From the NCBI GenBank assembly GCA_022758945.1, contig JAEMQE010000002.1, positions 1 through 17,618 on the forward strand: DNA of 17,618 bases, read 5' to 3'. Below are positions 7,438 to 14,741 of this stretch, piece after piece (position 1 is the stretch's first letter; the number at the start of each line of letters is the position of its first letter). The notes under the pieces are model-generated. The model had not been told where the DNA came from and ran no database searches. It saw only the letters and a program-made list of their open reading frames with translations. The DNA comes from Lentimicrobium sp. (GTDB lineage Bacteria; Bacteroidota; Bacteroidia; Flavobacteriales; Flavobacteriaceae). Made by a program: the position numbers and the translations under genes.

Positions 7438-7519
7438 TTTAGATTTTGGATTTGCTTAGCCTGTTTGCTATTCTGGCTCGAGTCAGATATTTGATTTTCT
7501 AATAGCAGCCTTCTATTTG

Positions 7520-7550
7520 TATAGACGACTAACAATGCAAAAAGGTTGCA
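7520..7550 (-). promoter_or_regulatory. Probable autoregulated ECF-type promoter
   Basis: On the leftward strand TGCAACC (7544-7550) is followed after 16 bp by CGTCTATA (7520-7527). This matches the general ECF pattern of an AAC-containing -35 element and a CGTC-type -10 element at 16-17 bp spacing. It is unlike the TAnnTTTG housekeeping promoters elsewhere in the window. A perfect inverted repeat, ATGCAA-N5-TTGCAT (7535-7551), overlaps the -35 element. Confidence 0.6.
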
Positions 7551-7565
7551 TCTTATTTGGAATTT

Positions 7566-7595
7566 TTTTTGATTTTAAAAAGTAAAAATCAAAAA
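7566..7595. repeat. AT-rich 11-bp inverted repeat between two genes
   Basis: TTTTTGATTTT (7566-7576) and AAAATCAAAAA (7585-7595) form a perfect stem with an 8-nt loop, 46 bp after the stop of the polyprenyl synthase gene. It may act as that gene's terminator, but the stem has a single G-C pair and on the leftward strand no T-tract follows. It is a weak candidate. Confidence 0.4.
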
Positions 7596-7641
7596 GACCA
7601 ATATAAACAATGGTTAACAGCAGAAAATTATTTGAAAAAAT

Positions 7642-8619
7642 CTATTTTTTTCTTTCAATAACATAATTTACCATCAAAGTCAAAGCGCCTTTGAACTCAG
7701 ATTTAGGATAATTATCTAAAAGTAAAAGAGCTTCCTGCTGGAATTGTGCCATTTTTTGTTCGGCATAAAGTAGTCCATTGTTGTCTTTCACAAAGGCAAT
7801 AACTTCTTTTACTCGTTTTTTGTCTTTGTTATGGTTTTTGATGGAATTAATGACCCAGGATTTTTCTTTTGAAGTACAGTTATTCAAAACGTGAATCAAT
7901 GGCAAAGTCATTTTTTGTTCCTTGATGTCGATTCCTGTTGGTTTGCCAATGGCCTCCTCGGTATAATCAAATAAATCGTCTTTTATTTGAAAAGCCATGC
8001 CGATGAGTTCTCCAAATTTTCGCATATTTTCGACCTGAATTTCATCTTCAATAACAGATTTTGCTCCTAAAGCACAACAAGCCGCAATTAAAGTGGCCGT
8101 TTTTTTTCGGATTATTTCGTAATAAACATCTTCAGTAATATCGAGCCTTCTGGCTTTTTCTATTTGCAATAATTCGCCTTCACTCATTTCGCGAACGGCT
8201 ACCGAAATAATTCTCAGTAAATCGAAATCGCCGTTGTCAATTGATAATAACAAGCCTTTGGACAATAAATAATCTCCAACAAGGACCGCAATTTTGTTTT
8301 TCCAAAGCGCGTTGATAGAGAAAAAACCTCTTCGGCGATTACTGTCATCAACCACATCATCATGGACTAAAGTAGCCGTATGAATCAGCTCAATTACTGA
8401 CGCACCACGATAAGTCCTTTCGTTTACAATTCCTTCAGAAACCATTTTTGCGGTCAAGAAAACAAACATTGGACGCATTTGTTTTCCTTTTCGATTGACG
8501 ATATAATAGGTGATTCTGTTGAGCAAAGCCACTTTTGAAGTCATCGATTCATAGAACTTTTTTTCGAAAAGTTCCATTTCGTTAAAAATAGGCTGTTTTA
8601 TTTGAGAAGTGATATTCAT
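7642..8619 (-). CDS. Long-chain polyprenyl diphosphate synthase
   Basis: An all-trans polyprenyl synthase (IspA/IspB family, 325 residues) that condenses isopentenyl diphosphate onto an allylic primer. Both Asp-rich motifs are intact: DDVVD at 87-91, followed by an Arg-rich segment (RRR at 95-97), and DDLFD at 214-218; KGKQMRP at 44-50 is the substrate-binding block. The residue five positions before the first Asp is a small Ala (A82). In short-chain enzymes this is bulky, so a long product is expected. In flavobacteria this is most likely the side chain of menaquinone, but the exact chain length cannot be read from sequence. The gene appears to be a single transcription unit and is often annotated as ispB-like. 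Confidence 0.9.
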   Translation of the reverse strand: MNITSQIKQPIFNEMELFEKKFYESMTSKVALLNRITYYIVNRKGKQMRPMFVFLTAKMVSEGIVNERTYRGASVIELIHTATLVHDDVVDDSNRRRGFFSINALWKNKIAVLVGDYLLSKGLLLSIDNGDFDLLRIISVAVREMSEGELLQIEKARRLDITEDVYYEIIRKKTATLIAACCALGAKSVIEDEIQVENMRKFGELIGMAFQIKDDLFDYTEEAIGKPTGIDIKEQKMTLPLIHVLNNCTSKEKSWVINSIKNHNKDKKRVKEVIAFVKDNNGLLYAEQKMAQFQQEALLLLDNYPKSEFKGALTLMVNYVIERKK

Positions 8620-8975
8620 TTAGGATTCAAATATACTATTTTCGAATAAAACAACGTTATCTATTTACTGTAAATGAAAGTGTTTTTTGATTTTTTTTAT
8701 TTTGAAGTAAGACGATTTTGAATTCCATCTGATTATTCATCTTTTAAAAACCTCATAATAAAATAAGATAATCTAAAATTTGCATAAAGCCTTACCAATT
8801 TCAATCCTTAAAAAATTAATTATTAGACAAATAACAATGAGTTGAAAATGTGTAGTTCAACGATTTTAAGATAACAATTCACTTGTTTTACATTTTTTTA
8901 CATAAATTTGATAGCCCTATTTAAACCTTTTATTAATTTCTCTATCAAAAGAGGGAAACCTTTAAATTTTTTATT
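8620..8975. other. 356-bp intergenic region between divergent genes
   Basis: AT-rich and non-coding. It must hold the leftward promoter of the polyprenyl synthase gene, for which I see no clear TAnnTTTG match close to its start. It also holds the rightward promoter of the lipoprotein gene (8903-8910). A 7-bp stem with two G-T pairs (8937-8943 with 8950-8956) lies in the lipoprotein leader. I see no RNA gene or conserved riboswitch shape. Confidence 0.5.
8883..8910 (+). promoter_or_regulatory. Promoter of the lipoprotein gene
   Basis: TAAATTTG (8903-8910) is a perfect TAnnTTTG -7 box. A TTG at 8883-8885 lies 17 bp upstream as a possible -33 element, slightly closer than usual. The predicted start of transcription near 8916 leaves a leader of about 60 nt. 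Confidence 0.6.
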
Positions 8976-9833
8976 ATGAAAACAAAAATTTTATTATTTG
9001 TGACATTACTTTCGATTACATTTTTTATCGGATGTAATACTAATGAGCCTGTTAATCAAACAACAGCAGCAATAACAACAGATGTTGCAGTTACCAATTC
9101 AGACATTGATGCCTCAATAGATGATGTTTCTATTATTGCAGAAGACCAGTTTGATATGCAAAAAAGTTTGACTGCAAAAACAAGTATGGGAATGGTTAGT
9201 ATGTTGCCTCCTTGCGCAACAATAACTACTGTTTTAACCAATGATACCTATACAAAAACTATTGATTTTGGAACACAAGGGTGTGCATTACCTAATGGAA
9301 ATATTGTGAAAGGAAAAATCATTATTAGTTTTACTAAAGATTTTACAACTCCAATAAAAACCATTACATATACCTTGGTAGGATTTTACCATAATGGCAA
9401 GTTGATTGAAGGAACTAAAACAATTGTTCGCGAACTTAAAAGCACTGATTTATTACCAGCAATACATCCAGTTACTACACATTCAATAGATATGAAAATT
9501 ACATATCCTGATGGTACAATTTATACCAGAATAGGAACTCGAGTTAGAGAAATGATAGAAGGAATGACTTCTATTACTAATTGGGAGGACAATGTTTTCT
9601 TAGTTTGGGGATACAATATTACAACTTTCCCAAATGGTGATAAATATACTAGCACTATAAAAACTCCTCTTCGAATTAATATGAGTTGCAAAATGCCATT
9701 CCCGGTTTCTGGTGTTATTGAAATCATGAAAAATGACGGAAAAGCTACACTTGATTATGGAAAAGGAGATTGTGACGATCTTGCAACAATTACCATTAAT
9801 GGCGTTGCAAAAGAAATTCATCTAAAAAAATAG
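8976..9833 (+). CDS. Lipoprotein of unknown function
   Basis: I do not recognise this protein. The 285-residue product starts with a lipoprotein signal peptide and lipobox (FFIGC, Cys at 20), then a Thr/Ala/Asp-rich linker to about residue 65. The remainder is probably beta-rich, with paired motifs. TIDFGTQGC at 95-103 resembles TLDYGKGDC at 258-266, each followed by a Gly-containing strand. YPDGTIY at 177-183 resembles FPNGDKY at 218-224. Mature cysteines at 80, 103, 238 and 266 could form two disulfides. It stands alone, with its own TAnnTTTG promoter and a very strong terminator. It is probably anchored in the outer membrane, possibly on the surface. No enzyme motif is visible. Confidence 0.75.
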   Translation: MKTKILLFVTLLSITFFIGCNTNEPVNQTTAAITTDVAVTNSDIDASIDDVSIIAEDQFDMQKSLTAKTSMGMVSMLPPCATITTVLTNDTYTKTIDFGTQGCALPNGNIVKGKIIISFTKDFTTPIKTITYTLVGFYHNGKLIEGTKTIVRELKSTDLLPAIHPVTTHSIDMKITYPDGTIYTRIGTRVREMIEGMTSITNWEDNVFLVWGYNITTFPNGDKYTSTIKTPLRINMSCKMPFPVSGVIEIMKNDGKATLDYGKGDCDDLATITINGVAKEIHLKK

Positions 9834-9852
9834 ACTTAGAATTATTGAAATT

Positions 9853-9891
9853 AAAAAGACGTCGTTTCAAGTTGTGAAACGACGTCTTTTT
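9853..9891. terminator. Strong bidirectional Rho-independent terminator
   Basis: A perfect 17-bp stem (9853-9869 with 9875-9891, core GACGTCGTTTCA) encloses a 5-nt loop. A-runs and T-runs flank it symmetrically, so it can end both the rightward lipoprotein gene and the leftward peroxiredoxin gene. These are convergent here, with stops 20 bp and 16 bp away. Confidence 0.95.
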
Positions 9892-9906
9892 TTATGCTTT
9901 AAAGTT

Positions 9907-10611
9907 TTACTTTTTTAATACGTTTTTCAATACCAGATCTTTATCTAATTTTTTGGTGCAAAAGAACCAATCTTTACAATCCAAAGAATCGTCCTCTTCC
10001 ATACGTTCTTTTGCAACTCCACAAGAACCTGCGGTTGGAACAATTACATCATCGCCCGGTTGCCAATCGGCTGGGCAGGCAACGTCAAAAGCATCTGCTG
10101 TTTGTAAAGCAATAATGACTCTGTAAATTTCTTGAAAATTTCGACCAATGCTCAAAGGATAATATATAATCGTTCTGATTATTCCTTTTGGATCCACAAA
10201 AAACACGGCTCTTACGGCTTTGGTATTACTCTCACCAGGTTGTATCATCCCATATCTTTTTGATATTTCCATCGTAATGTCTTCAATCAAAGGAAATTTT
10301 ACTTCAATATCCTTCATTCCTTTGAATTCAATTTTTTCCTTGATCGTTCTCAACCAAGCAATATGGCTGTACAATCCATCAATCGACAATCCCAATAAAT
10401 CACAATTGGCATCATTAAACTGTTTTTCCATATGCGCAAAAGTCATAAACTCTGAGGTGCATACTGGAGTAAAATCAGCTGGATGACTGAAAAAAACCAC
10501 CCATTTCCCTTCATAATCTTTTGGGAAATTGATTGTTCCTTGCGTAGTTACCGCTGTAAATTCGGGTGCTTTTTCGCCTATTCTAGGCATAAAGGTTGCT
10601 TGTTCTTCCAT
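9907..10611 (-). CDS. Peroxiredoxin, Prx6 subfamily
   Basis: A thiol peroxidase that reduces H2O2 and organic peroxides in the cytoplasm. The 234-residue product has the thioredoxin-fold catalytic motif with the peroxidatic Cys at 51 (HPADFTPVCT). It also has the long C-terminal arm typical of the Prx6 group, with Cys at 197, 212 and 218. The last two (DCKDWFFC) have the same six-residue spacing as the C-terminal cysteines of the Aeropyrum pernix enzyme (207 and 213), one of which forms a disulfide with the peroxidatic Cys. A 2-Cys-like mechanism is therefore likely. It is monocistronic. Its promoter (10650-10657) has a symmetric operator centred about 42 bp upstream of the transcription start, shared with the copper-receptor operon. 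Confidence 0.93.
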   Translation of the reverse strand: MEEQATFMPRIGEKAPEFTAVTTQGTINFPKDYEGKWVVFFSHPADFTPVCTSEFMTFAHMEKQFNDANCDLLGLSIDGLYSHIAWLRTIKEKIEFKGMKDIEVKFPLIEDITMEISKRYGMIQPGESNTKAVRAVFFVDPKGIIRTIIYYPLSIGRNFQEIYRVIIALQTADAFDVACPADWQPGDDVIVPTAGSCGVAKERMEEDDSLDCKDWFFCTKKLDKDLVLKNVLKK

Positions 10612-10649
10612 ACAATTTGTATATTTAAATTATTAATTATTTTATGGGT

Positions 10650-10657
10650 CAAAAGTA
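10650..10657 (-). promoter_or_regulatory. -7 box of the peroxiredoxin promoter
   Basis: TACTTTTG on the leftward strand is a perfect TAnnTTTG match, 39 bp upstream of the start codon. No TTTG -33 element lies at the usual distance; instead a dyad occupies the -34 to -50 region, as in activator-dependent promoters. Confidence 0.6.
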
Positions 10658-10678
10658 ATTTAGATATTCTTTTCTTTA

Positions 10679-10694
10679 TGTAACACTGGTTACA
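10679..10694. promoter_or_regulatory. Crp/Fnr-like operator upstream of peroxiredoxin
   Basis: TGTAAC-N4-GTTACA is a perfect 16-bp dyad. Its centre is 36.5 bp from the last base of the -7 box, which puts it at about -42 from the expected transcription start, the class II activator position. A near-identical site at the same distance precedes the copper-receptor operon (13453-13468). The regulator family is inferred from site geometry only. Confidence 0.55.
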
Positions 10695-10785
10695 AATAAT
10701 AGATTTTATTTATTGTATTATTTTTAATAATAGAAATTTTCTATGAACATATTGTCAAAACAAATCGGTTAAATTATTGGAATAA

Positions 10786-10815
10786 AAAAGGGATTACTGA
10801 ATAGAAATCCCTTTT
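10786..10815 (-). terminator. Rho-independent terminator of the TonB receptor operon
   Basis: AAAAGGGATT (10786-10795) pairs with AATCCCTTTT (10806-10815) around a 10-nt loop. A T-rich tail follows on the leftward strand, 14 bp beyond the receptor stop codon. Confidence 0.85.
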
Positions 10816-10828
10816 AATGTATGCTTTA

Positions 10829-12946
10829 CTAAAACTTATAATTCACAAAAATAGTGAAATTTCGTCCCGGTTCTGTTATCGGAACTCTACCAAAATCGGC
10901 TTGATTGTTGAAAGCAAAGCTCAAATGATTATTATAATATTGGTCAAAAAGATTCAGAACTCCCACACCAATATTCAAACTTTCGATAGGTTTAAATCCT
11001 GCTTTCAAATCCATTACTTCATAACTTTGAGTTGCAATCTCATCGTACGAAAGTGCTATTTTAGGTTGCTCGGCAGTTAATGTATATTGTGCCGATGTCC
11101 AGAATTTTCCTTTTTCGAAGCTCAATTTCAATCGGGTTACCAATGGAGGGGTTAGTGGCAAACTTTCGTCAAAATCCTTGTTTTCGGTATAGACATAAGC
11201 TACTTCGGTCAAGAAATTAAAATAATTGGCAAATTTTAAATCGCCAAAAACTTCAAATCCTGTTTTAAATGCGTTGTCAATATTTCGAAAAACCTTCGGA
11301 TGAATTGGTGGCGTTGTAGGATTGTATTTTCTAACAAGCGTTTCATCAACAACAGCCAATATGTAGTTTTCATAAATAGAATAATAAACAGAACCTCCGA
11401 ATTTTATTTGGTCGAAAAATCCATTCAGCTTTTCTTTTCCGGTAAGGCCAATTTCAAACTGATTATTGGTTTCTGCTTTTAGATTTGGATTGCCAATATA
11501 TTCATAAGGATCTCTACCTACATTGAAATAAGCGATATAACGCTCTTCGATACTGGCAGAACGAGTTCCTCTACCAAAAGCGATTTCTAAGGTATAATCT
11601 GGAGAAATCAGCCTTTTGTAAGAGATAGTTCCACTGAAATTGGTTTCATTTCGTTTGTCAATATTTGGATATAATTTAGCAAAACTAGCATCTAAATCTT
11701 GAGCATCTGAGGCGACAAAATCGACTCTTCCTCCAAGATTAACAATAGATTTTTCTGAAATAAACCATTTAGCTTCAGCAAAAGTACCGAAAGTATTGTT
11801 GTAACTGTCTTGCCAAATTTTATCATAAAAGGCTAATGGTGTTGGTAATGTGACCCCAGCCATAGTTTTCTTTACCAGTCTGTCTCTGCCACCATCTCTG
11901 GAGAGATTTACCATGTCAATTCCGGTAAATAATTTCCATTTTGACGACAAATCCCATTCGGTTTCCAGTTTTCCGCCATAAGTAGTCGCATTTACTTTGG
12001 CAACAGCTTCACTAGTTGGAAAAGAAGGTCTTCTGTAATTACTCATAATATGATCGACATAGGAATAATAGACTTTAGCAGTAAACCCCTTGAAAACCTT
12101 ATCATTACTTTTGAACATATAATCTAGACTGCCAATGCTGCTGTTGTCCTCGTCGGTATCCATAGGCAAACCCGCGTGCAAGACATCGCGACCAAAATTT
12201 TGTCTAAAATCAGCTTGCAAACGTTGGTTTTTGGTAAACTCGTAACCCATCTTAATTCCGTAACCAATGCTGCTGAAAGAGGATGGAATTTCATTTTGAT
12301 TGCCATCCTTATAATTCCCGTAATCACGATAACTCACATCCGCAAGAATATCAAATTTCTTCATATCACTTGATAGTTGTAGAATATTTACAAAGGAATT
12401 TCCATTGCTTTCATAACCTGAAGAAACGGATCCTCCAAAAATTTTCCCAGTGGCATTCCCATTTTGTGTGACCATATTGATAACACCGCCAAAAGTATTT
12501 CCGTAGCGAACAGAAAAAGGCCCTTTGATAATTTCAATTTTAGTGACTTCCTCGGGATTTACCAGTGTTGTTATGGGATCCATTCGGTTGGGACAAGCGT
12601 GAAAAGCTTTGGTTCCGCCATCATATTGCACGTTAAGTTGTTCATATTGATTGGCTCTAAAAGAAGGATCTACCGCATAATTTCCTCTCTTGATAATTGA
12701 AAAACCATTAATATCAGAAAATAATTCTCCTGAACTTTTAGGTTGAACTACTTTTTCTGTAAAATCTTGTTTCACAATGGTAAGCGTAGGATCTGTTTTT
12801 ACATTTCCTGTAACAATCACTTCTTCAAGTAAGATTGTTTTCTTTTTTATGGTATCTTTTTTTGTTTGGATTGCATTTGTCTCTTTATTTTGACCAAAAG
12901 ACAAGGCAAAACACCATAGCAAAGCTATAATGAATGTGTTTTTCAT
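10829..12946 (-). CDS. TonB-dependent receptor, copper type (OprC/NosA-like)
   Basis: An outer-membrane active transporter of 705 residues. It has a signal peptide (1-18, cut before QNK), a possible TonB box (EEVIVTG, 41-47), a plug domain (about 55-165, with GPFSVRYGN at 142-150) and a 22-strand barrel ending in FTIFVNYKF. The plug contains C118-P-N-R-M122, a CxxxM motif followed by DP, and a barrel loop contains H299-I-M301 in the context VDHIMSN. CxxxM plus HxM is the copper-binding signature described for Pseudomonas OprC. I therefore call copper, though substrate assignment from motif is an inference. The gene lies 36 bp after a small Cys-motif membrane protein gene and shares its promoter. 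It has no SusD partner, so glycan uptake is unlikely. Confidence 0.9.
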   Translation of the reverse strand: MKNTFIIALLWCFALSFGQNKETNAIQTKKDTIKKKTILLEEVIVTGNVKTDPTLTIVKQDFTEKVVQPKSSGELFSDINGFSIIKRGNYAVDPSFRANQYEQLNVQYDGGTKAFHACPNRMDPITTLVNPEEVTKIEIIKGPFSVRYGNTFGGVINMVTQNGNATGKIFGGSVSSGYESNGNSFVNILQLSSDMKKFDILADVSYRDYGNYKDGNQNEIPSSFSSIGYGIKMGYEFTKNQRLQADFRQNFGRDVLHAGLPMDTDEDNSSIGSLDYMFKSNDKVFKGFTAKVYYSYVDHIMSNYRRPSFPTSEAVAKVNATTYGGKLETEWDLSSKWKLFTGIDMVNLSRDGGRDRLVKKTMAGVTLPTPLAFYDKIWQDSYNNTFGTFAEAKWFISEKSIVNLGGRVDFVASDAQDLDASFAKLYPNIDKRNETNFSGTISYKRLISPDYTLEIAFGRGTRSASIEERYIAYFNVGRDPYEYIGNPNLKAETNNQFEIGLTGKEKLNGFFDQIKFGGSVYYSIYENYILAVVDETLVRKYNPTTPPIHPKVFRNIDNAFKTGFEVFGDLKFANYFNFLTEVAYVYTENKDFDESLPLTPPLVTRLKLSFEKGKFWTSAQYTLTAEQPKIALSYDEIATQSYEVMDLKAGFKPIESLNIGVGVLNLFDQYYNNHLSFAFNNQADFGRVPITEPGRNFTIFVNYKF

Positions 12947-12982
12947 TGTATTATTTTAAAAATTTTGAATAATTTTTTGATT

Positions 12983-13372
12983 TTACGAGAATGAAAAACA
13001 AGAATTTGGCGGATGAAAGTTGAATCTTGTAGAATTATAGTTACGAAGTGAACATTTTGTTTTAATACCGATTTTTTGAGGTAAAAAAACAACAAATTCT
13101 ATCTTTTCGATAGATTGAAAATACAAAATAGTTTCTTTTTCAGCAACATTGTTTTTATTGCTATTGTTCTTTTCGGCTTCTTTTGCGAGTTTGGCCAATT
13201 TGCATTTTCCATTACATTTCATCACAGGCTTATCTTTGTTTTCGCAATATTTTTCTGTAAATTCAGCATTGTTGAACGAATAGTATAACACGGCATAAGT
13301 CATTCTAAAATTATAGAACAACATTGCAAATGTGAGAAGTAATAACAAAAAATATTTTAGCAGTATTTTCAA
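12983..13372 (-). CDS. Small membrane protein with Cys motif, metal-handling candidate
   Basis: Function not known. From the chosen TTG start at 13372 the product is 129 residues: MKILLKYFLLLLLTFAMLFY forms a membrane segment, followed by a conserved-looking motif YCENKDKP-x-MKCNGKC (Cys at 43, 53 and 57), a Lys/Asn-rich stretch, and a C-terminus with two more Cys and an HPP (FHPPNSC). The frame extends to a TTG at 13426, but that lies inside the probable -7 box (13424-13431), so the shorter form is favoured. The first in-frame ATG would cut into the membrane helix. It is the first gene of an operon with the copper-type TonB receptor (36-bp gap). The Cys cluster together with that neighbour suggests copper binding or transfer at the inner membrane; this is inference. 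Confidence 0.65.
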   Translation of the reverse strand: MKILLKYFLLLLLTFAMLFYNFRMTYAVLYYSFNNAEFTEKYCENKDKPVMKCNGKCKLAKLAKEAEKNNSNKNNVAEKETILYFQSIEKIEFVVFLPQKIGIKTKCSLRNYNSTRFNFHPPNSCFSFS

Positions 13373-13423
13373 TACAATGAACTTTTGAACGAAAGTAAGT
13401 GGCGGTAAAGTTATAAAATATGA

Positions 13424-13431
13424 CAAATATC
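13424..13431 (-). promoter_or_regulatory. -7 box of the copper-receptor operon
   Basis: GATATTTG on the leftward strand matches TAnnTTTG at seven of eight positions. It was picked because its distance from the dyad at 13453-13468 is identical to that in the peroxiredoxin promoter. Transcription would begin near 13418, about 46 nt before the chosen start codon. Confidence 0.45.
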
Positions 13432-13452
13432 ACTAGTTAAAATTATTCTTAT

Positions 13453-13468
13453 TGCAACAAATGTTACA
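13453..13468. promoter_or_regulatory. Crp/Fnr-like operator upstream of the copper-receptor operon
   Basis: TGCAAC-N4-GTTACA on the + strand (TGTAAC-N4-GTTGCA on the gene strand) is a 16-bp dyad with one mismatch. It differs from the peroxiredoxin site in one arm base and the central four. The spacer to the -7 box is 21 bp in both promoters. Confidence 0.5.
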
Positions 13469-13597
13469 GTCCCTTCCTTGTTTTGAAAATAGCACTTTTG
13501 GTATTGAAATAATTCTTTAATCTTATTGATTTTTGAAGTTCGTAAGATTGCAGAAAATGACGAAAATTGCCATTTATAGAGTTAAATAATTCGTATT

Positions 13598-14641
13598 TTA
13601 TGCTTCTTTGTTGGCCAATTGACCGCAAGCAGCATCAATGTCTTTGCCGCGGCTTCGACGCACTTTTACTACAATTCCTGCAGCTTCAAGAGCTTTAATA
13701 TATGCATTGATGGATTCTTCTGAAGCTTGTTGAAATTCGCCTTCATCAATAGGATTATATTCGATAAGATTGACTTTGCACGGAACGTATTTACAGAATT
13801 TGACCAAGGCATCAACGGAAGCCTTATTGTCGTTAATTCCTTTCCAAACCACATATTCAAAGGAGATTTTGCTTTTAGTTTTTCTGTACCAATATTCCAA
13901 TGATTCTCTCAGTTCAGCTAAAGGAAAATTGGCGCTAAAAGGCATAATTCGAGAACGAATTTCATCTATTGCGGAATGCAAAGAAACGGCTAGTTTGAAT
14001 TTAACCTCATCATCGGCCATTTTCTTAATCATTTTCGGAATTCCTGAAGTCGAAACGGTGATGCGTTTGGGTGACATTCCCAAACCTTCGTCTGATGTTA
14101 TCATTTCGATGGCTTTCATCACATTATTGTAATTCATCAGTGGCTCACCCATTCCCATAAAAACAATATTAGACAAAGGATGATTGTAATACAAACGACT
14201 TTCTTTGTCGATAGCGATTACTTGGTCATAAATTTCTCCTGGCTCCAGATTTCGCATTCTTTTTAATCGTGCCGTGGCACAAAAATTACAATCTAAGCTA
14301 CAGCCCACTTGGCTAGAAACACAAGCCGTTGTTCTTGTATTTGTGGGAATCAAAACACTTTCTACTACCAAACCATCGTGTAAACGAACTGCATTTTTTA
14401 CCGTTCCGTCTTCACTTCGCTGCATTGTATCAACTTTGATGTGATTGATTACAAAGTTATTTTCGAGCATTGCACGAGTTGCTTTTGCAACATTTGTCAT
14501 ATCCTCAAAACTGTGCGCTCCTTTGCTCCACAACCATTCATATACTTGATTGCCACGAAAGGCCTGGTCGCCATTGGCAACAAAAAAATCTCTTAATTGT
14601 ATTTTTGATAAGGCTCTAATATCTTTTTTCTCGATTTGCAT
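13598..14641 (-). CDS. rlmN: Dual-specificity RNA methyltransferase RlmN
   Basis: A radical-SAM enzyme that methylates C2 of A2503 in 23S rRNA and of A37 in some tRNAs. It is 347 residues long, the usual size. The iron-sulfur cluster motif CSLDCNFC is at 114-121 (CxxxCxxC). The second catalytic Cys pair is present: C107 in ACVSSQVGC and C339 in DIDAACGQL, which serves as the methyl-carrying residue in the family. The GMGEPLMNY block that contacts SAM is intact. The gene is transcribed away from the O-methyltransferase. A TAnnTTTG match (TAAATTTG, 14646-14653 on the leftward strand) sits so close to the ATG that the transcript would be nearly leaderless, if it is used. Confidence 0.96.
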   Translation of the reverse strand: MQIEKKDIRALSKIQLRDFFVANGDQAFRGNQVYEWLWSKGAHSFEDMTNVAKATRAMLENNFVINHIKVDTMQRSEDGTVKNAVRLHDGLVVESVLIPTNTRTTACVSSQVGCSLDCNFCATARLKRMRNLEPGEIYDQVIAIDKESRLYYNHPLSNIVFMGMGEPLMNYNNVMKAIEMITSDEGLGMSPKRITVSTSGIPKMIKKMADDEVKFKLAVSLHSAIDEIRSRIMPFSANFPLAELRESLEYWYRKTKSKISFEYVVWKGINDNKASVDALVKFCKYVPCKVNLIEYNPIDEGEFQQASEESINAYIKALEAAGIVVKVRRSRGKDIDAACGQLANKEA

Positions 14642-14718
14642 GGTGCAAATTTAATGACTATTTGTTGATTTATTTCATCAATTCACATAAATGCTCGTGT
14701 GTTGATTTGATAATTTGA

Positions 14719-14726
14719 TAACTTTG
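14719..14726 (+). promoter_or_regulatory. -7 box of the O-methyltransferase gene
   Basis: TAACTTTG matches TAnnTTTG exactly. Transcription would start near 14732, ten bases before the chosen ATG. This rules out an in-frame TTG at 14715 as the start. No well-placed -33 element is visible. Confidence 0.45.
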
Positions 14727-14741
14727 ACAAAAATTAAAAAA

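Noticed and set aside
7566..7595. AT-rich inverted repeat considered as a firm terminator of the polyprenyl synthase gene
   Set aside because: The stem is almost all A-T and no T-tract follows on the gene strand, so it was kept only as a repeat.
8620..8975. Possible small RNA or riboswitch in the 356-bp gap
   Set aside because: Only one weak hairpin is visible, with no terminator inside and no familiar conserved core.
13373..13426. 18-residue N-terminal extension of the CNGKC membrane protein from a TTG at 13426
   Set aside because: The codon overlaps the probable -7 box, and the TTG at 13372 gives a more natural membrane-protein start. Not certain.
13770..14132. 120-codon open frame on the + strand inside rlmN
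   Set aside because: It lies wholly antisense to a well-conserved gene and shows no domain, signal peptide or upstream promoter.
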